Source of the DNA: Adiantum capillus-veneris
Taxonomy: Eukaryota > Streptophyta > Polypodiopsida > Polypodiales > Pteridaceae
Length of the DNA: 64,000 bases
Assembly (NCBI GenBank): GCA_014529385.2
Contig: CM043945.1
Coordinates: forward strand, 143,228,741-143,292,740
Direction: 5' to 3'
Positions 1 to 11,409 of this stretch are shown here, piece by piece (positions within the stretch are counted from its first letter, which is position 1; every line of letters begins with the position of its first letter). Below the pieces are notes generated by a model. The model was given only the letters and a program-made list of their open reading frames with translations. It had not been told where the DNA came from and searched no databases. The position numbers and the translations under genes were made by a program.

Positions 1-247
1 CCTTTCACAGAAGACTCAACAGTGGCTGCATTTCTAGTGGAACCACCCTCTTTCTTCTTAGCCTCTTTGGCCTTCAACTTAGGACACTGCTTGATCAAGT
101 GATCATTAGCTTTACAATAATGGCAACACATCTTCTTTTTGCCCTTATCACCAGAATTTCCAGACAAATTGCTGCCAGCAAGCATTAGGAACATTATTTT
201 TTCCACTCAGCAGAACCATAAGAAGTGGCTGCATTGCTGTTACAACC
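1..247 (-). pseudogene. B1 gag fragment with zinc knuckle
   Basis: On the minus strand this stretch encodes the C-terminal part of a copia Gag, including a CX2CX4HX4C nucleocapsid zinc knuckle followed by a Lys-rich tail. It matches the same part of B2 (near 10300-10500) and B3 (near 17880-18100). In the family, the zinc knuckle binds the element RNA inside cytoplasmic virus-like particles. The piece ends at the A1 insertion site and is a fossil. Confidence 0.85.
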
Positions 248-327
248 TGTTAGGAAATAAGACGTAGCTAAATAGATAATTGAGTAGATTATTTAATGGA
301 GAGAGACAGATTTACATACACGAGATT

Positions 328-408
<81 letters not shown>

Positions 409-875
409 CACGATATATGTGGTTCACCCAATGTGGGCTACGTCCATGGGAAAGCAGCCACTCAATGGCTTTAGTACTTCAAAAACAAGAAGTAGTTTAC
501 AAAGGGATTATACCCTTAATGGAGCTCCCGCCTTGCTTCACTCTCACCACCTCACACTCACCTTGTTGCATCAACTTCACACTATGAAATGTGTGTAGAA
601 ATGACCTCCTTTTATATGCCAAAAGGGTTGCCCTCTCTCATGAGAGGCAACCATGTGTAGACGCCCTTGTGTAGATAAGTCCAAATCGGACCCTTCAATC
701 CGCCCATGTGTGGCCGCCCTTGAGAAGACAAGTCCGCTTTTGAATTCGGCCACCGGCCACCGGCCATTGACTACTTGCCACCGACCAACCGACGGTTGTT
801 TTCCGACCACTTTCCGGCCGCCGTCCGGCCATCAGATTCGGGCAAAAAAGAAAATTTTGACGAGGGAAAAAAAAA
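248..875 (-). repeat. A1 3' LTR region
   Basis: The sequence starts TGTTAGGAAATAAG and matches the 5' LTR of A1 (4614-5577) and the A2 LTR (52611-53340). It holds an AG dinucleotide tract (about 334-404) and a CCACCGGC-type GC-rich repeat (about 755-800). A TATA-like CTTTTATA lies near 608-615 (element strand TATAAAAG). Confidence 0.85.
334..404. repeat. AG microsatellite in the A1 3' LTR
   Basis: This is an uninterrupted (AG)n tract of about 70 bases. It lies at the same place inside the LTR as the AG tracts at 4692-4784 and 52700-52730, so it is part of the A-family LTR and varies in length between copies. Confidence 0.95.
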
Positions 876-953
876 CTGTGATATCTCACCTCAATGTGCT
901 TTGTCCTTGAATGAAAGGTTGAGTTCTTTGCAAGATGGATAGCGCTTTGGCTA

Positions 954-2312
954 TCACTGTACAAGACACAATTGTCTTGTTTGAATCCAAGCTCTTCTAA
1001 GAATCTGTGAAGACACAAAATTTCTTTGCTTCCCTCCGTCATTGCTACATACTCTGCTTTCGTGGTAGAAAGTAAAAACAACTTTCTGCAGCTTTGAAGC
1101 CCAGCTTACTACTGTGCCTCCAACTGTGAACACATAGCCAGTAGTGCTCCTTCGAGTATCTTTGTCACCTTCCATATCTGCATTAGCATACCCTTTTAGA
1201 AAAATATCAGTTCCTCCAAAATACAAAGCATTTTCTGTTGTCCCTTTTAGATACCTAAGTATCCACTTCACAGCTTGCCAATGCTCTTTACCTGGGTTGT
1301 CCATGAACCTACTCATAACTCGCACTACATGTGCAATGTCTGGCCTTGTCCAGACCATAACATACATTAGAGAAACTACCGCTGCAACATATGAAACATT
1401 AGACATATAGGCTATCTCCTCTTGTGTCTTTGGACACATATCCTTTGTTAGTTTAAAGTGACCAGCCAAAGGTGTAGAAACTGGTTTTGCATTTTGCATT
1501 GCAAACCTTTCTAGTACCTTCTTGATGTAATCTTCTTGAGATAGCTTTATTGTCTTCTTCATCCTGTCCCTTGATATTTTCATACCAAGTATCCTCTTTG
1601 CAGCACCTAAATCTTTCATTGAAAAAGATTTAGACAGCTCCTCTTTTAGGTCTTTGATGTCCTGCATGTTAGCACTTGCAATCAACATGTCATCAACATA
1701 CAACATTAGGATGATGAATTTCCCATCTCCCAAATTCTTCGTGTAGACGCAGCGATCCGAGTTGCATCTTGTGAATCCATGATCCAACATCCATCGATCA
1801 AACTTCAAGTACCATTGTCTTGATGCTTGCTTTAAACCATACAAGCTCTTCTTTAATCTGCAAACCATTTTCTCCTTATCTTTTACTTCATACCCCTTTG
1901 GTTGAAGCATGTAGATTTCCTCCTCTAAGTCACTGTGAGAAAATGCCGTATTTACATCCATTTGCTCAAGATTTAGATCATGAGCAGCCACCACAAGGCT
2001 TAAGACAAGCCTAATCGAGTTCATTTTTACGACAGGAGAAAATATTTCATTGAAGTCAATACCTTTCTTTTGAGAAAAACCTTTTACCACAAGCCTAGAC
2101 TTGTACCTTTTCTTCCCACCTTCTTCTTCCTTCACCTTGTACACCCATTTGTTTTGAAGTGCCCGCTTACCTTTAGGCAACTCAACCAATTCCCATGTTT
2201 GGTTGCGATATAGCGAGTCCATCTCCACTTGCATGCTCTTCGTCCATTCTTCTTTGGATTCATGTTGCATAGCTTCTTCGTATGATTCCGGCTCTCTAGA
2301 ATCTGAGATCAA
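954..2312 (-). pseudogene. A1 reverse transcriptase and RNase H block
   Basis: This is the copia reverse transcriptase block. On the minus strand it reads, in order, the N-terminal fingers (WELVELPKGKRALQNKWVYK), the palm with NTAFSHSDLEEEIYMLQPKG, the LYGLKQASRQWY motif, the catalytic YVDD near 1690-1700, and a copia-type RNase H with the STTGYVF signature near 1130-1160. In the family this enzyme copies the element RNA into DNA in virus-like particles. The same domain order recurs in A2. It is part of a broken element. Confidence 0.88.
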
Positions 2313-2339
2313 GAGATGGTTGAAGGAAGGAACAAACCT

Positions 2340-3400
2340 TTATGGAGGTCTACTTGCTCTTGTAGATCTTCGGGGAATAATGCACTCATCACCTGTTTCT
2401 TTTGTTTGTTTTCTTTCCAAGTAATCTTTGTACATATTTTGTTCGTTAAAAATTACATCCCTACTCCTTAAGATTTTACCATCTTCAGGATTCCATAGGC
2501 GATACCCAAAGTCACCTTCTCCATAGTCAATGAAGAAACACTTTTTGGACTTTGCATCTAGCTTTGATCTTAGGCTTCTATCTATGTGCATGAAAGTCTT
2601 ACACCCAAACACTTTGAGAAATGCATAATTCATCGGTTTACCTATCCATGCCTCTTTTGTAACTACCCCATCCAATGCCGTTGAGGGTGACCGATTGATT
2701 AAGTACACAGACGTACTTACAGCTTCCGCCCAAAGCTCAAGCGGTAGGCCTGCATGTAGCCGCATGCTTCGTGCTCGCTCCATGATTGTCCTGTTCATCC
2801 TTTTCGAAATCCCATTTTGTTAAGGTGTCCTTGGGGTTGTCCTTTGCCTCCGAATGCCATTGCTAGCACAAAAGCTTTCAAAAGCTTGGCTGCAATATTC
2901 GCCTCCATTGTCGGATCTGAGGCATTTAACCTTGGTACTTGTTTCATTCTCCACAAAGGCTTTCCACCTTTGAAATATGGAAAAAACATCGGATTTATTC
3001 TTCATGATATAAACCCATGTTTTTCTAGTCGCATCGTCTATGAATGTTACATAGTACAATGAGCCACCAAGTGATGGTGTACTTGCAGGACCCCAAACAT
3101 CAGAATGAACCAACTCAAGTTTTTTAATTTTTTCTTTCATTTCCTGAATTTTGAAATTTCACTCTCTTTTGTTTACCATAAATACAATCTTCACAGAACT
3201 CCAAGTCCACTTCTTTCAAACCTGGTAGAAGCTTCTTTGTTTGAAGGATTTGCATTCCTTTGGCACTCATATACCCAAGCTTGTAGTGACACACCGCACT
3301 GTCAACTTTTGTAGTTGCTGCACAAGCTGAAGGTTGCGTGCTAACAGTACACAAGTAAAGTGTACCGACCTTTTCTCCCTTGGCAACCACCAAAGATCCC
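2340..3400 (-). pseudogene. A1 integrase block
   Basis: This is the copia integrase. On the minus strand a GAG-pre-integrase zinc-binding stretch (CHYKLGYMSAKG, then CEDCIYGKQKR) is followed by the core with HSDVWGP, FIDDATRKTWVY, DNGGEY and the RTPRTP approach to the glutamate. Then comes the copia-specific C-terminal region (VFGCKTFMHID, GYRLWNPEDGKILRSRDVIFNE). It normally inserts the cDNA, giving the 5-bp duplications seen around A1. It is a fossil, broken in several places. Confidence 0.87.
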
Positions 3401-3470
3401 TTTGAGATCTTCCACCGTTTGTTTCCGAATGCAATGTTGTGACCTTCATCATCCAATTGTCCTGTAGAGA

Positions 3471-4520
3471 TCAAATTTTTGCGAAGAGAAGGAACATGCC
3501 TAACATCTTTAAGCTTCCATTCATTTCCGTTAGCAGTTTTGACAGAAACTGTACCTTTGCCGACAATCTCACAAGCTTCATCATCTCCCAAGTATACATA
3601 CCCAAAATTACTTTTGTAGTCTTGGAAATGTTGCTTGTGTATGTCGCATGGAATGAAGCCCCGGAATCTACTATCCAGGAATTAGACACATTGTCTAATG
3701 AGAGAATTAGAGCATCTTGCTCTCCTTTACCTGCCACATTGGCCTCCGATGTTGACTTGTTGTCTTGAGACTCTGTCTCCTTCTTCTTCTTGGACCAGCA
3801 ATCCTTCTTGATGTGGCCCTTCTTGCCGCAGTTCCAACATTCAAGAATTGACTTTGTGCGTGACTTGCTCCACCTTGAGCGATCACGACCCTTTTGGTTT
3901 TTGAGCCTCTCCTTAGGCCTTCCTCTTGTTTCTACTGATAGTGCAGCACTTGATGATTCTTCTGTGCTTCTCCTTTGTATTTCCTCGCTTAGGAGAACAC
4001 CCACAACATCATCAAACTTAAGAGTATTTGTGCCAGAAATAGAATTACTTACAACCATCACAAGGCTGTCCCAACTATCCGGTAGAGATGATAGTATAAG
4101 GAGAGCTCACACTTCATCATTGAAATTGATTTTCACCGATCGAAGTTGACTTATGTTTGTGTTAAAGTCATTTAGGTGTTCTGCAAATTGAACCATTCTT
4201 TGCCATCTTTAGATCGAACAAGCGCTTCATAAGAAATACCTTATTGGATGCCGATGGTTTCTCGTAGAAGTCGTCAAAGTGACTTCATCAAGTCCTCCGT
4301 GGTCTTCATCTCCGAAACATTGAAGGCCACCATTGACGCTAAGCTTAACCGGATTGTTCCCAGTGCCTTTCGATCAAGGACAATCCATGCTTCATCTGCC
4401 ATCATTGCGGGCTTCTTTGCAAGACCGCCTAGTGGCAAATAGAGGTCCTTCTGGTAGAGATAGTCTTCAATATGCATCTTCCAATGTTGGTAGTTTTTGC
4501 CGTTTAACTTCTCAGTCTTG
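3471..4520 (-). pseudogene. A1 gag and protease block
   Basis: On the minus strand this part encodes Gag with a CX2CX4HX4C knuckle (CWNCGKKGHIKKDC, near 3800-3845) preceded by an Arg/Lys-rich stretch. The copia aspartic protease follows, with active-site motif WIVDSGASFH near 3645-3685. The Gag N-terminal part continues up to about 4520. The matching region in A2 is 55900-56790. In the family, Gag forms the particle and the protease cleaves the polyprotein. It is broken. Confidence 0.85.
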
Positions 4521-4599
4521 AGCTTCCCTTACTCCGCCATAACTCCCAATCAATTCAAGGAATCCTTTCCTCGAGATAATTTAGCTATGAGAAAACCTT

Positions 4600-4611
4600 G
4601 CTCTGATACCA
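4600..4611 (-). promoter_or_regulatory. A1 primer-binding site
   Basis: On the minus strand this is TGGTATCAGAGC, two bases inside the 5' LTR. It is the classic complement to the 3' end of plant initiator tRNA-Met, used by Tork and many other copia lineages. Confidence 0.93.
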
Positions 4612-4613
4612 GT

Positions 4614-4697
4614 TGTTAGGAAATAAGATGTAGCTAAATAGATAATTGAGTAGATTATTTAATGGAGAGAGACAGATTTACATACACAAGATTATAG

Positions 4698-4789
<92 letters not shown>

Positions 4790-4831
4790 TTAATGGAGAG
4801 AGACAGATTTACATACACAAGATTATAGAGT

Positions 4832-4862
<31 letters not shown>

Positions 4863-5577
4863 TTAATGGAGAGAGACAGATTTACATACACAAGATTATA
4901 GAGTAGAGAGAGAGAGAGAGAGAGAGAGAGTACACACGATATACGTGGTTCACCCAATGTGGGCTACGTCCACGGGAAAGCAGCCACTCAATGGCTTTAG
5001 TACTTCAAAAACAAGAAGTAGTTTACAAAGGGATTATACCGTTAATGGAGCTCCCGCCTTGCTTCACTCTCACCACCTCACACTCACCTTGTTGCATCAA
5101 CTTCACACTATGAAATGTGTGTAGAAATTGGCCTACTTTTATAGGCCAAAAGGGCTGCCCTCTCTCATGAGAGGCAGCCATGTGTAGACGCCCTTGTGTA
5201 GATAAGTCCAAATCGGACCCTTCAATCCGCCCATGTGTGGCCGCCCTTGAGAAGACAAGTCCGCTTTTGAATTCGGCCACCGGCCATTGACTACCCGCCA
5301 CCGGCCAACCGACGGTTGTTTTCCGACCACTTTCCGGCCGCCGTCCGGCCATAATATTTCGGCAAAAAGGAATATTCCGGCGAGGGAAAAAAAAAGTCTC
5401 GGGGGCTTCCACCCCCGAGGCCCCTAAAGTTGCCCCTGATTTTTGGCCGCGAAAATTTTGGTTTTTGGCGAGTGATTTTCCTTCACGCACGATGGCTTCT
5501 CCTCATAATGGGGGCCTTACAAATGTGCGCTTTTACCACAGAAGATTACAAAGGTAAATCAGGCTTCATACTTAACA
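4614..5577 (-). repeat. A1 5' LTR (964 bp)
   Basis: The LTR runs from TGTTAGG to CTTAACA on the plus strand, with TGTTA/TAACA tips. On the element strand a TATAAAAG box sits at 5136-5143. It is longer than the A2 LTR (730 bp), partly because of a threefold repeat of an AG tract and its flank (4653-4930). A perfect 8-bp stem (CTCGGGGG/CCCCCGAG, 5398-5419) lies in the upstream part. Confidence 0.92.
4653..4930. repeat. Tandem triplication of flank plus AG tract in the A1 LTR
   Basis: The unit starting GATTATTTAATGGAGAGAG occurs at about 4653, 4784 and 4858. Each copy ends in an AG tract of different length, the first 4692-4784. The other A-family LTRs have one copy. Confidence 0.9.
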
Positions 5578-6302
5578 CAACCCTTTCTTTGAGAAGCAAT
5601 AAAAGCTTGTTCAATTGCACAGTGTCTAGTCCTGTTTTTTTTGGAAAACAACTCTTGCAACAGCAATGTGCATAATGCATCAAACATGACAACTTCAGGA
5701 TTTCCTTGGGCCATAAGTCTCCAAGCACTAGCAAAAGTTTGGTAAGAATCTGGTAAGGCATCAAGAACAGTCTGCACAAGGGAACTGTCTAAAATGACTT
5801 CACCTGCAGAAATAAGTTGCTCATTGATATCCTTGACACTAGCAAGGAAAGTGTCCATATCATCTTCCTCATGCATAATCTTTGACTCCAGCTCTTTATG
5901 CAGCAAAGCAATTTTAGCCTCATTGCGACTTGCATAAAGACCAGCCAAAATATCCCAAGCTTGTTTTGCAAATTTTGCTGAACGAATGTGAGGAACAATG
6001 GTGCGCTTCATAGACAACACAATCAATGCATGAGCCTACGCATCCTTTACATCCCAACGAGATTGTTCTGCTGTAGGCAAAACAACTCTAATAGCAGCAA
6101 TTCTTGCTGCAAGACTTGCAACATCCTCAACATCGCCTACATCCTCAGAACTAGGACGTACATCAATGCCCTGCACAATATTCCAAATGCCCTTTGACAC
6201 AAGAACATGGTGCATCATATAAGCCCACATAGGGTCATTGTCCCCATCCAACCTGTCCTCAGCAACAAACATCTTGAACACATCTGTGTTGTTGTCAGCC
6301 AT
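5578..6302 (-). pseudogene. B1 gag N-terminal part
   Basis: This is the N-terminal part of the copia Gag of B1. The likely start is the ATG at 6300-6302, which opens MADNNTDVFKMF, the same start seen in B3 at 18819. The capsid-type helical region follows, with the pattern W-Y-M-M-H-H-V-L in the first 40 residues. The 300 bases upstream up to the LTR are an untranslated leader. Other elements support the reading: B2 (10571-11100) and B3 (18169-18819) encode the same protein. It is a fossil with some breaks. Confidence 0.85.
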
Positions 6303-6615
6303 GGTAAATGCTGCACCTGATGTTAAAACTGCTCAAAAAGAGGAGAAATGAAGTGGAAACAACACGTGCTATATAGCACAAAGCGTAGAAGACTGTAAGG
6401 CACATGTTATGCAGAAAACGACACTGACAAAAATTTTGCACAAAATGACAAAATAGCCTGTGCAATACTACCTATAGTGGAAACGAAGGCCGAAATGAGG
6501 CCGAATCAAAAAAATTTGTTGACCCACGAACGCTCACCAAAGCTCACAGAAATCGAAGAAAGTGAGCAGGTGTGTGCTGGAGCTGTTGGCGACTGAGCCC
6601 GGGAGGACGCAACCT

Positions 6616-6627
6616 ACTTTGATACCA
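6616..6627 (-). promoter_or_regulatory. B1 primer-binding site
   Basis: On the minus strand this reads TGGTATCAAAGT, two bases inside the 5' LTR. It is close to the TGGTATCAGAGC complement of the initiator tRNA-Met 3' end that plant copia elements use to prime minus-strand DNA synthesis. B3 has the same site at 19169-19180. Confidence 0.8.
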
Positions 6628-6629
6628 AT

Positions 6630-6856
6630 TGTTGGAATTAGGGTTGCAAAGAAACGCACACAGCTTGGAGAAGACGAAGGAAGCTCAAGGCACACAATAG
6701 AGAGTGTGTTACTTAGTGTGCAATCGAAAGATAGATAGCCCTAGAGTGATGGGCGTATATACAATGCACGGGGGAAAAAACCTCCTAAAGAGGGAAAAAA
6801 TGCCCCGGTGGTCTTAGTGTGTTCACACACATCACTACCACATGTATATGGTAGCA
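6630..6856 (-). repeat. B1 5' LTR (227 bp)
   Basis: This long terminal repeat begins TGTTGGAATTAGGG and ends GGTAGCA, where sister copies have GGTAACA. It matches the LTRs of B2 (11182-11409) and B3 (14231-14457, 19183-19408) almost base for base. It contains a TATA-like stretch (TATATAC on the element strand). The flank CATAT at 6857-6861 is half of a target duplication whose partner lies off the left edge. Confidence 0.9.
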
Positions 6857-8702
6857 CATATACTGCAATCGTCATCCATAAAATCCAATGCAACTTTCAC
6901 ATCATCACTCAAGCCTTTTTTCTTTGCTTCTTTTATCTCTTCAATAATTGAAAGATTGTTAATCATTTGCATTAGTTGAGCGAAATCTGGCATCTTTTGA
7001 ACCTCTTTGGAGAAGGATGTCAAGCTAAATTTTGCAATTCTTTGTAGAATTTGCTTTATCCCCTATCTTTGACTCCATCTTCTTTCCTCACCCCAGTTAG
7101 TTTCATGACGGGTTCACAAAAAACAATGTTGAAGTGCATCATTCTCTAGTGAAGATAGGGAAGGCGCTAAGCCACTAGCTGTGAGAGATATGCAGAGAGG
7201 AGGAGAAATAGAGAGAGAGTATAAATATAGAGAATTGATTGCTAATCATAAAGGATAATATATATTTAGGAAAATTTATAGAGAAATAGGGAAAAAATAT
7301 GAGCTTGGAAACGAAAATCTATTCTAGTTCATGATTGTGCTAACACAAGAACACCGTTTGACTCACAGTGGTTGCTGTACACCTCGACTATGTAGACCCA
7401 AAACAAAAATCAATGCTTGAATCCATTAACAAACACTAAATCTAATCAAAATCAACCCTATCAGCCTTGAAAACTCATAGAAAAACTAATTGATGACATA
7501 ACATTTTTTGGAGAGAGCAAATCGTTTCCCATTCTCTTCAACTTCAAGTTCCTTGATAGAGAGAGTATTCTCCCGTCCTCTTCACTTCTAGGTTCCTCTA
7601 GAGAGATCTTGCTACTCTATTCCAATTCAGAACGTGAGCTAATTTATTTGAAAAATGTATAGGCCTTGAAATATCAAAGACTTGCTCTCAATTGACATCA
7701 CTTGGGAATTAGAAATATTGTGCTAGTGATGTTTGTGTCCTCTTTGTATCTATGGTATTCACCAAAACCTCTATTTATTCATTGGAGCTATATGTTATTG
7801 ATAGACTTCATAGATATAAGTTCCTCTTCTTCAAAAACGTTGCTATCTCTTCTTCTTCCCCTTTCCCCCTCATCCTTCAATTGAGACTTATATCACCCTA
7901 ATTATAATTCTAGAACGGTAAATTATTGGGAGCCTACTCCTAAATTATAGGCTTATCTAGCTTTCCAAATGAACCCCCTCCCCTACACTTACATGGTATG
8001 GTAAGTTTTCATGGTTGATCTTTCAAGGATAATGTGTGAATAGAATTGTGGTGGTCATGAAGTTGAGCATGCATATGTATGTGAATTTGCTTCTGCCTTG
8101 CCATGGCTGTGGTAAGTGCTGTAATTCCATGCCAAATGTTGATTTTCTCTTGTTGAGGTTGGGATGGGCGTGTGCTATCAATACCCCATGGCAAATAGCT
8201 TGAGCTGCATTTGAGAGGTACTCTTGTGAGATGAGATTATAGGTGTCTTTTGTGTAGCCATCATGATTCCAAATCTATAAGAGAGGCTAAGGTATAGAGG
8301 TGACTCGATTTGGGTCAAATCTATTAGTGCTTAAAAAGCAATTTATTGGAAAAAACCTAAATTCTCACATCAAAGAGTATTTATGTGTATTTCTTATGTA
8401 CATATGTTGGACAAGTTGCAAACTAAGCTTGATAAAAAGGCTAAAAATGTGTGATAAAAATGTGTGTTCACTTGGTCACTCACTTAAGCAGAAAGGGTAT
8501 AGATGCCACAACCATGTCATTCTCCGGCTTCGACAACTAGATGACACCCGTACACGATTATCAGGTCGGTAGTATAGTTTAAATTTTTATAGTCTGTTGA
8601 TGCTTTTTGCATTTTTTGAGTTTGTCAATGCTTCCTTAAGTATAGTTTAGCTACATATTTTTATCACTAGTATATGCTCAATCTCGATCATAATATCTAT
8701 AT
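6857..8702. other. Anonymous AT-rich stretch between B1 and B2
   Basis: I recognise no element or gene here. A minus-strand reading near 6860-7023 gives a short peptide rich in Lys, Glu and Asp that could be a gene remnant, but it overlaps the B1 LTR edge and has no motif I know. Purine-rich patches lie near 7180-7250. Confidence 0.5.
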
Positions 8703-10100
8703 GGAAACCCCCATAGGCTGTACATTTGCCTCATTGGAATTTACATTCAAACTTACACCACTGAAAAGGGACACTAAAGTGTCATAAATGTCTTGTGAGC
8801 TTACATTACTATCTCTACTGCATGACAGCAAGGACTGAACAGAATCTTCCACAAACACAACATCTCGTGAAACCAGAATACGCTTTGTTTGTGGATGATA
8901 CAACCTTTAACCTTTCCTTTCAGCACTATAACCAACAAAAATATATTTGACAGCCTTATCATCCAATTTTTTGAGTTGTGTCTGTGGCACCAAAGCATAT
9001 GCCAAACAGCCAAAAACATGCATATGCGCAATAGAAGGCTTTCTATCATGCCATGCTTCATATGAAGTCATAGGTTGCAAAGCTTTCGTAGGACACCTAT
9101 TAAGTACAAAAGTGGCACACATGATGGCCTTAAGCCAAAACGAATGTGACAAAGCTTAAATTTTGGCCATACATCGTGCCATTTTTTTAAGTGACCCGTT
9201 TTTTCTCTCAGCAACACCATTTTGCTAAGGCGTATAAGGCATTGTACATTGGTGTTCTATCACACGACTAGCCATAAATGCTTTAAATTTAAAAGACATA
9301 TACTCCCCCCCTTGATCGGAACGGAGGGTGCCCATTGTACATTTTGAGACATTTTCAACCATAGCTAGAAATTGTTTGAAGCACATAAATACTTTGGACT
9401 TTGCTTTAAGAGGATATACCCATGCATGCATGGCATAATCATCAATAAAAGTCATGGAGTAAAGGTAATTCCCCAAGGAAGGAGTTTGCACGGGCTCACA
9501 AACATCAATATGCACAAGCTGCAACTTGCATGTTGCCCTAAATGAACATCCCTTTGGAAACTTAAAATGTTGCATCTTACCCAAAATACAGCCTTCACAT
9601 ACATGTTTGACAAGTGCTTCAAGAGGCAGGAAAGAAGCAACCATATCAGATTTTTGCAAATGCAGCAAACTGGCAAAATGCAGATGACCAAAACGTGCAT
9701 GCCAAAGTTTTGCATTTGAAATAGCCTTTGAATCCACAACTGCATTTGCAAAATTCTGCCCATACTTGCCATACAAAGTGAGCTTATACAACCCACAGTA
9801 TAAAATGCCAGATGCAACAATTTCATCACCAAAACAGAGATCGTGTATTGTACATCTGTCATCTACAAATTTGACTACAAGACCAAGTCTAGCAAGTACA
9901 GATACAAACAAAATTTTCTTCTTGATCCCAGGTACATAAAGTGCATCAATAAGTGTGAAAGAACTGCCATTTGCAACAGTAAGCACAATCTTTCCAACTC
10001 CTTGAATCGGATAAGAGGCATTGTTGGCACAAGTAACTAAATTCTCTTGAGGGACAGACTCAAGAGAGGTGAACAAATCAAGATGTGAGGTAATGTGCTT
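8703..10100 (-). pseudogene. B2 protease and integrase block
   Basis: On the minus strand this holds the protease flank (MFTSLESVPQENLVTCANNA), the pre-integrase CEGCILGKM zinc site, and the integrase core with FIDDYAMHAWVYPL and SDQGGEY. The C-terminal copia signature follows (VFGCLAYALVPQTQ, GYSAERKG). It is nearly parallel to B3 16300-17720. It is a fossil. Confidence 0.85.
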
Positions 10101-10118
10101 TGTAGCACCACTGCCAAA

Positions 10119-11100
10119 CTACCACACATGTGAATCTACAGTGACTGACATGCATGCGTCATGGAAAACAGGATTATACGTGCACTCTGCACTAAAAGCC
10201 CATTCAACATTAACATCAACATCACAATCTCCTTTCATAGAAGACTCAACAATAGCTGCATTTGTAGTGGAACCAGCATTAGTAGTGGAACCAACATCTT
10301 TCTTCTTAGCCTCTTTGGCCTTCAACTTAGGACACTGCTTGATCAAGTGATCATTAGCTTTACAATAATGGCAACACATATTCTTTTTGCCCTTATCACC
10401 AAAATTTCCAGACGAATTGTTGCCAACGGAAGCATTAGGAACATGTAATTTTCCACTCGCAGAAGAACCATAAGAAGTGACTGCATTACTGTTACCACCT
10501 TTTCTTTGAGCAGCAATAAAGGCATATTCAAGTGCACGCTGTCTAGTCTTGTTTTTTTGGAAAGAGATTCTTACAGCAGTAGTGTGCATAATGCATCAAA
10601 CTTGACAACTTCAGGATTTCCTTGGGTCATAAGTCTCCAAGTACTATCAAAAGTCTTGTAAGAATCTGGCAAGGCATCAAGAACAATATGCACAAGGGAA
10701 CTGTCTGGAATGACTTCATCTGTAGAAATAAGTTTCTCATTGATATCCTTGACACCAGCAAGGAAAGTGTCCATATCATCTTCCTCATGCATAATCTTTG
10801 ACTCCAGCTCTTTAAGCAGCAATGCAATTTTTGCCTCATTGCGACTTGCATAAAGACCAACCCAAGCCTGTTTTGCAGATTTCACTGAACGAATGAGAGG
10901 AGAAATAGTGCACTTCACAGACAACACAATCAATGTATGAGCTTGCACATCTTTTACATTTCAAAAAGCTTGTTCTTTTGTAGGCAAAAAAACTCTAACA
11001 ACAGCAAGACCTGCAACATCCTCAACATCGCCTACATGCTCAGAACCAAGATGTACATCAATGCCCTTCACAATATTCCAAACGCCCTTTGACATAAGAA
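10119..11100 (-). pseudogene. B2 gag block
   Basis: The minus-strand coding matches B3 Gag: a capsid-like region (about 10571-10948) and a CHYCKANDHLIKQC zinc knuckle near 10340-10385 with a Lys-rich stretch after it. Several interruptions are present. Confidence 0.83.
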
Positions 11101-11181
11101 CATGTTGCATCATGTAAGCCCACATGTGCTCGAGCTACTGGCGACTAAGCCTGGGAGGATGCAACCTGGTCTAATACCAAT

Positions 11182-11409
11182 TGTTGGAATTATGGTTGCA
11201 GGAAAACACACACAGCTTGGAGAAGATGAAGGAAGCTCAAGGCAAATAACAGAGAGTGTTTTACTTAGTGTGCAATGGAAAGATAAGTTAGCCCTAGAGT
11301 GATGGGCGTATATACAATGCACGGGGGAAAAACCCTCCTAGTGAGGGAAAAAATGCACGGCGGTCCTAAGCGTGTTCACACACATCACTACCACATGTAT
11401 ATGGTAATA
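11182..11409 (-). repeat. B2 5' LTR (228 bp)
   Basis: It starts TGTTGGAATTATGG and ends GGTAATA, matching the other B LTRs. The adjoining primer-binding site (TGGTATTAGACC-like on the minus strand, about 11168-11179) is more diverged than in B1 and B3. Confidence 0.88.

Larger units (their letters stand above)
248..5577 (-). mobile_element. Copia element A1, nested in B1
   Basis: This Ty1/copia retrotransposon lies on the minus strand. Its 5' LTR is at 4614-5577, followed by the primer-binding site, a gag with a zinc knuckle, protease, integrase, reverse transcriptase and RNase H in copia order, and a 3' LTR region from 248. LTR tips are TGTTA and TAACA. Target duplications CAACC (243-247, 5578-5582) prove insertion into B1. 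The domain wording (CWNCGKKGHIKKDC knuckle, WIVDSGASFH protease, YVDD reverse transcriptase, ADMFTK end in the sister copy A2) suggests the Tork/Tnt1-like lineage, with moderate certainty. It looks broken, with several interruptions in the coding part. The LTR pair differs by a few percent, so it is fairly young. Confidence 0.92.
1..6856 (-). mobile_element. Copia element B1, 5' part, interrupted by A1
   Basis: This is a Ty1/copia LTR retrotransposon of a short-LTR family that I call B. It lies on the minus strand and runs off the left edge, so only the 5' LTR (6630-6856), the leader and the gag region are visible. Gag is split into 5578-6302 and 1-247 by insertion of element A1. The two sides of A1 carry the same 5 bp, CAACC (243-247 and 5578-5582), and each matches the uninterrupted gag of element B3 further right. 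The fossil looks broken within gag apart from the insertion. The lineage inside copia is not resolved; 227-bp LTRs suggest an Ale or Ivana type, as inference only. Confidence 0.9.
8703..11409 (-). mobile_element. Copia element B2, 5' portion
   Basis: This is a second member of copia family B on the minus strand. It includes the 5' LTR (11182-11409), gag (about 10120-11100), protease and integrase (about 8703-10100). The match to B3 stops at about 8703, which corresponds to about 16302 in B3, so the reverse transcriptase, RNase H and 3' LTR are not in this copy. It is broken and visibly more diverged than B3. Confidence 0.9.

Noticed and set aside
2340-4520. Plus-strand open frames opposite A1 coding (and those opposite A2, B2, B3, G)
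   Set aside because: They are antisense shadows of copia or gypsy domains and change with each copy.
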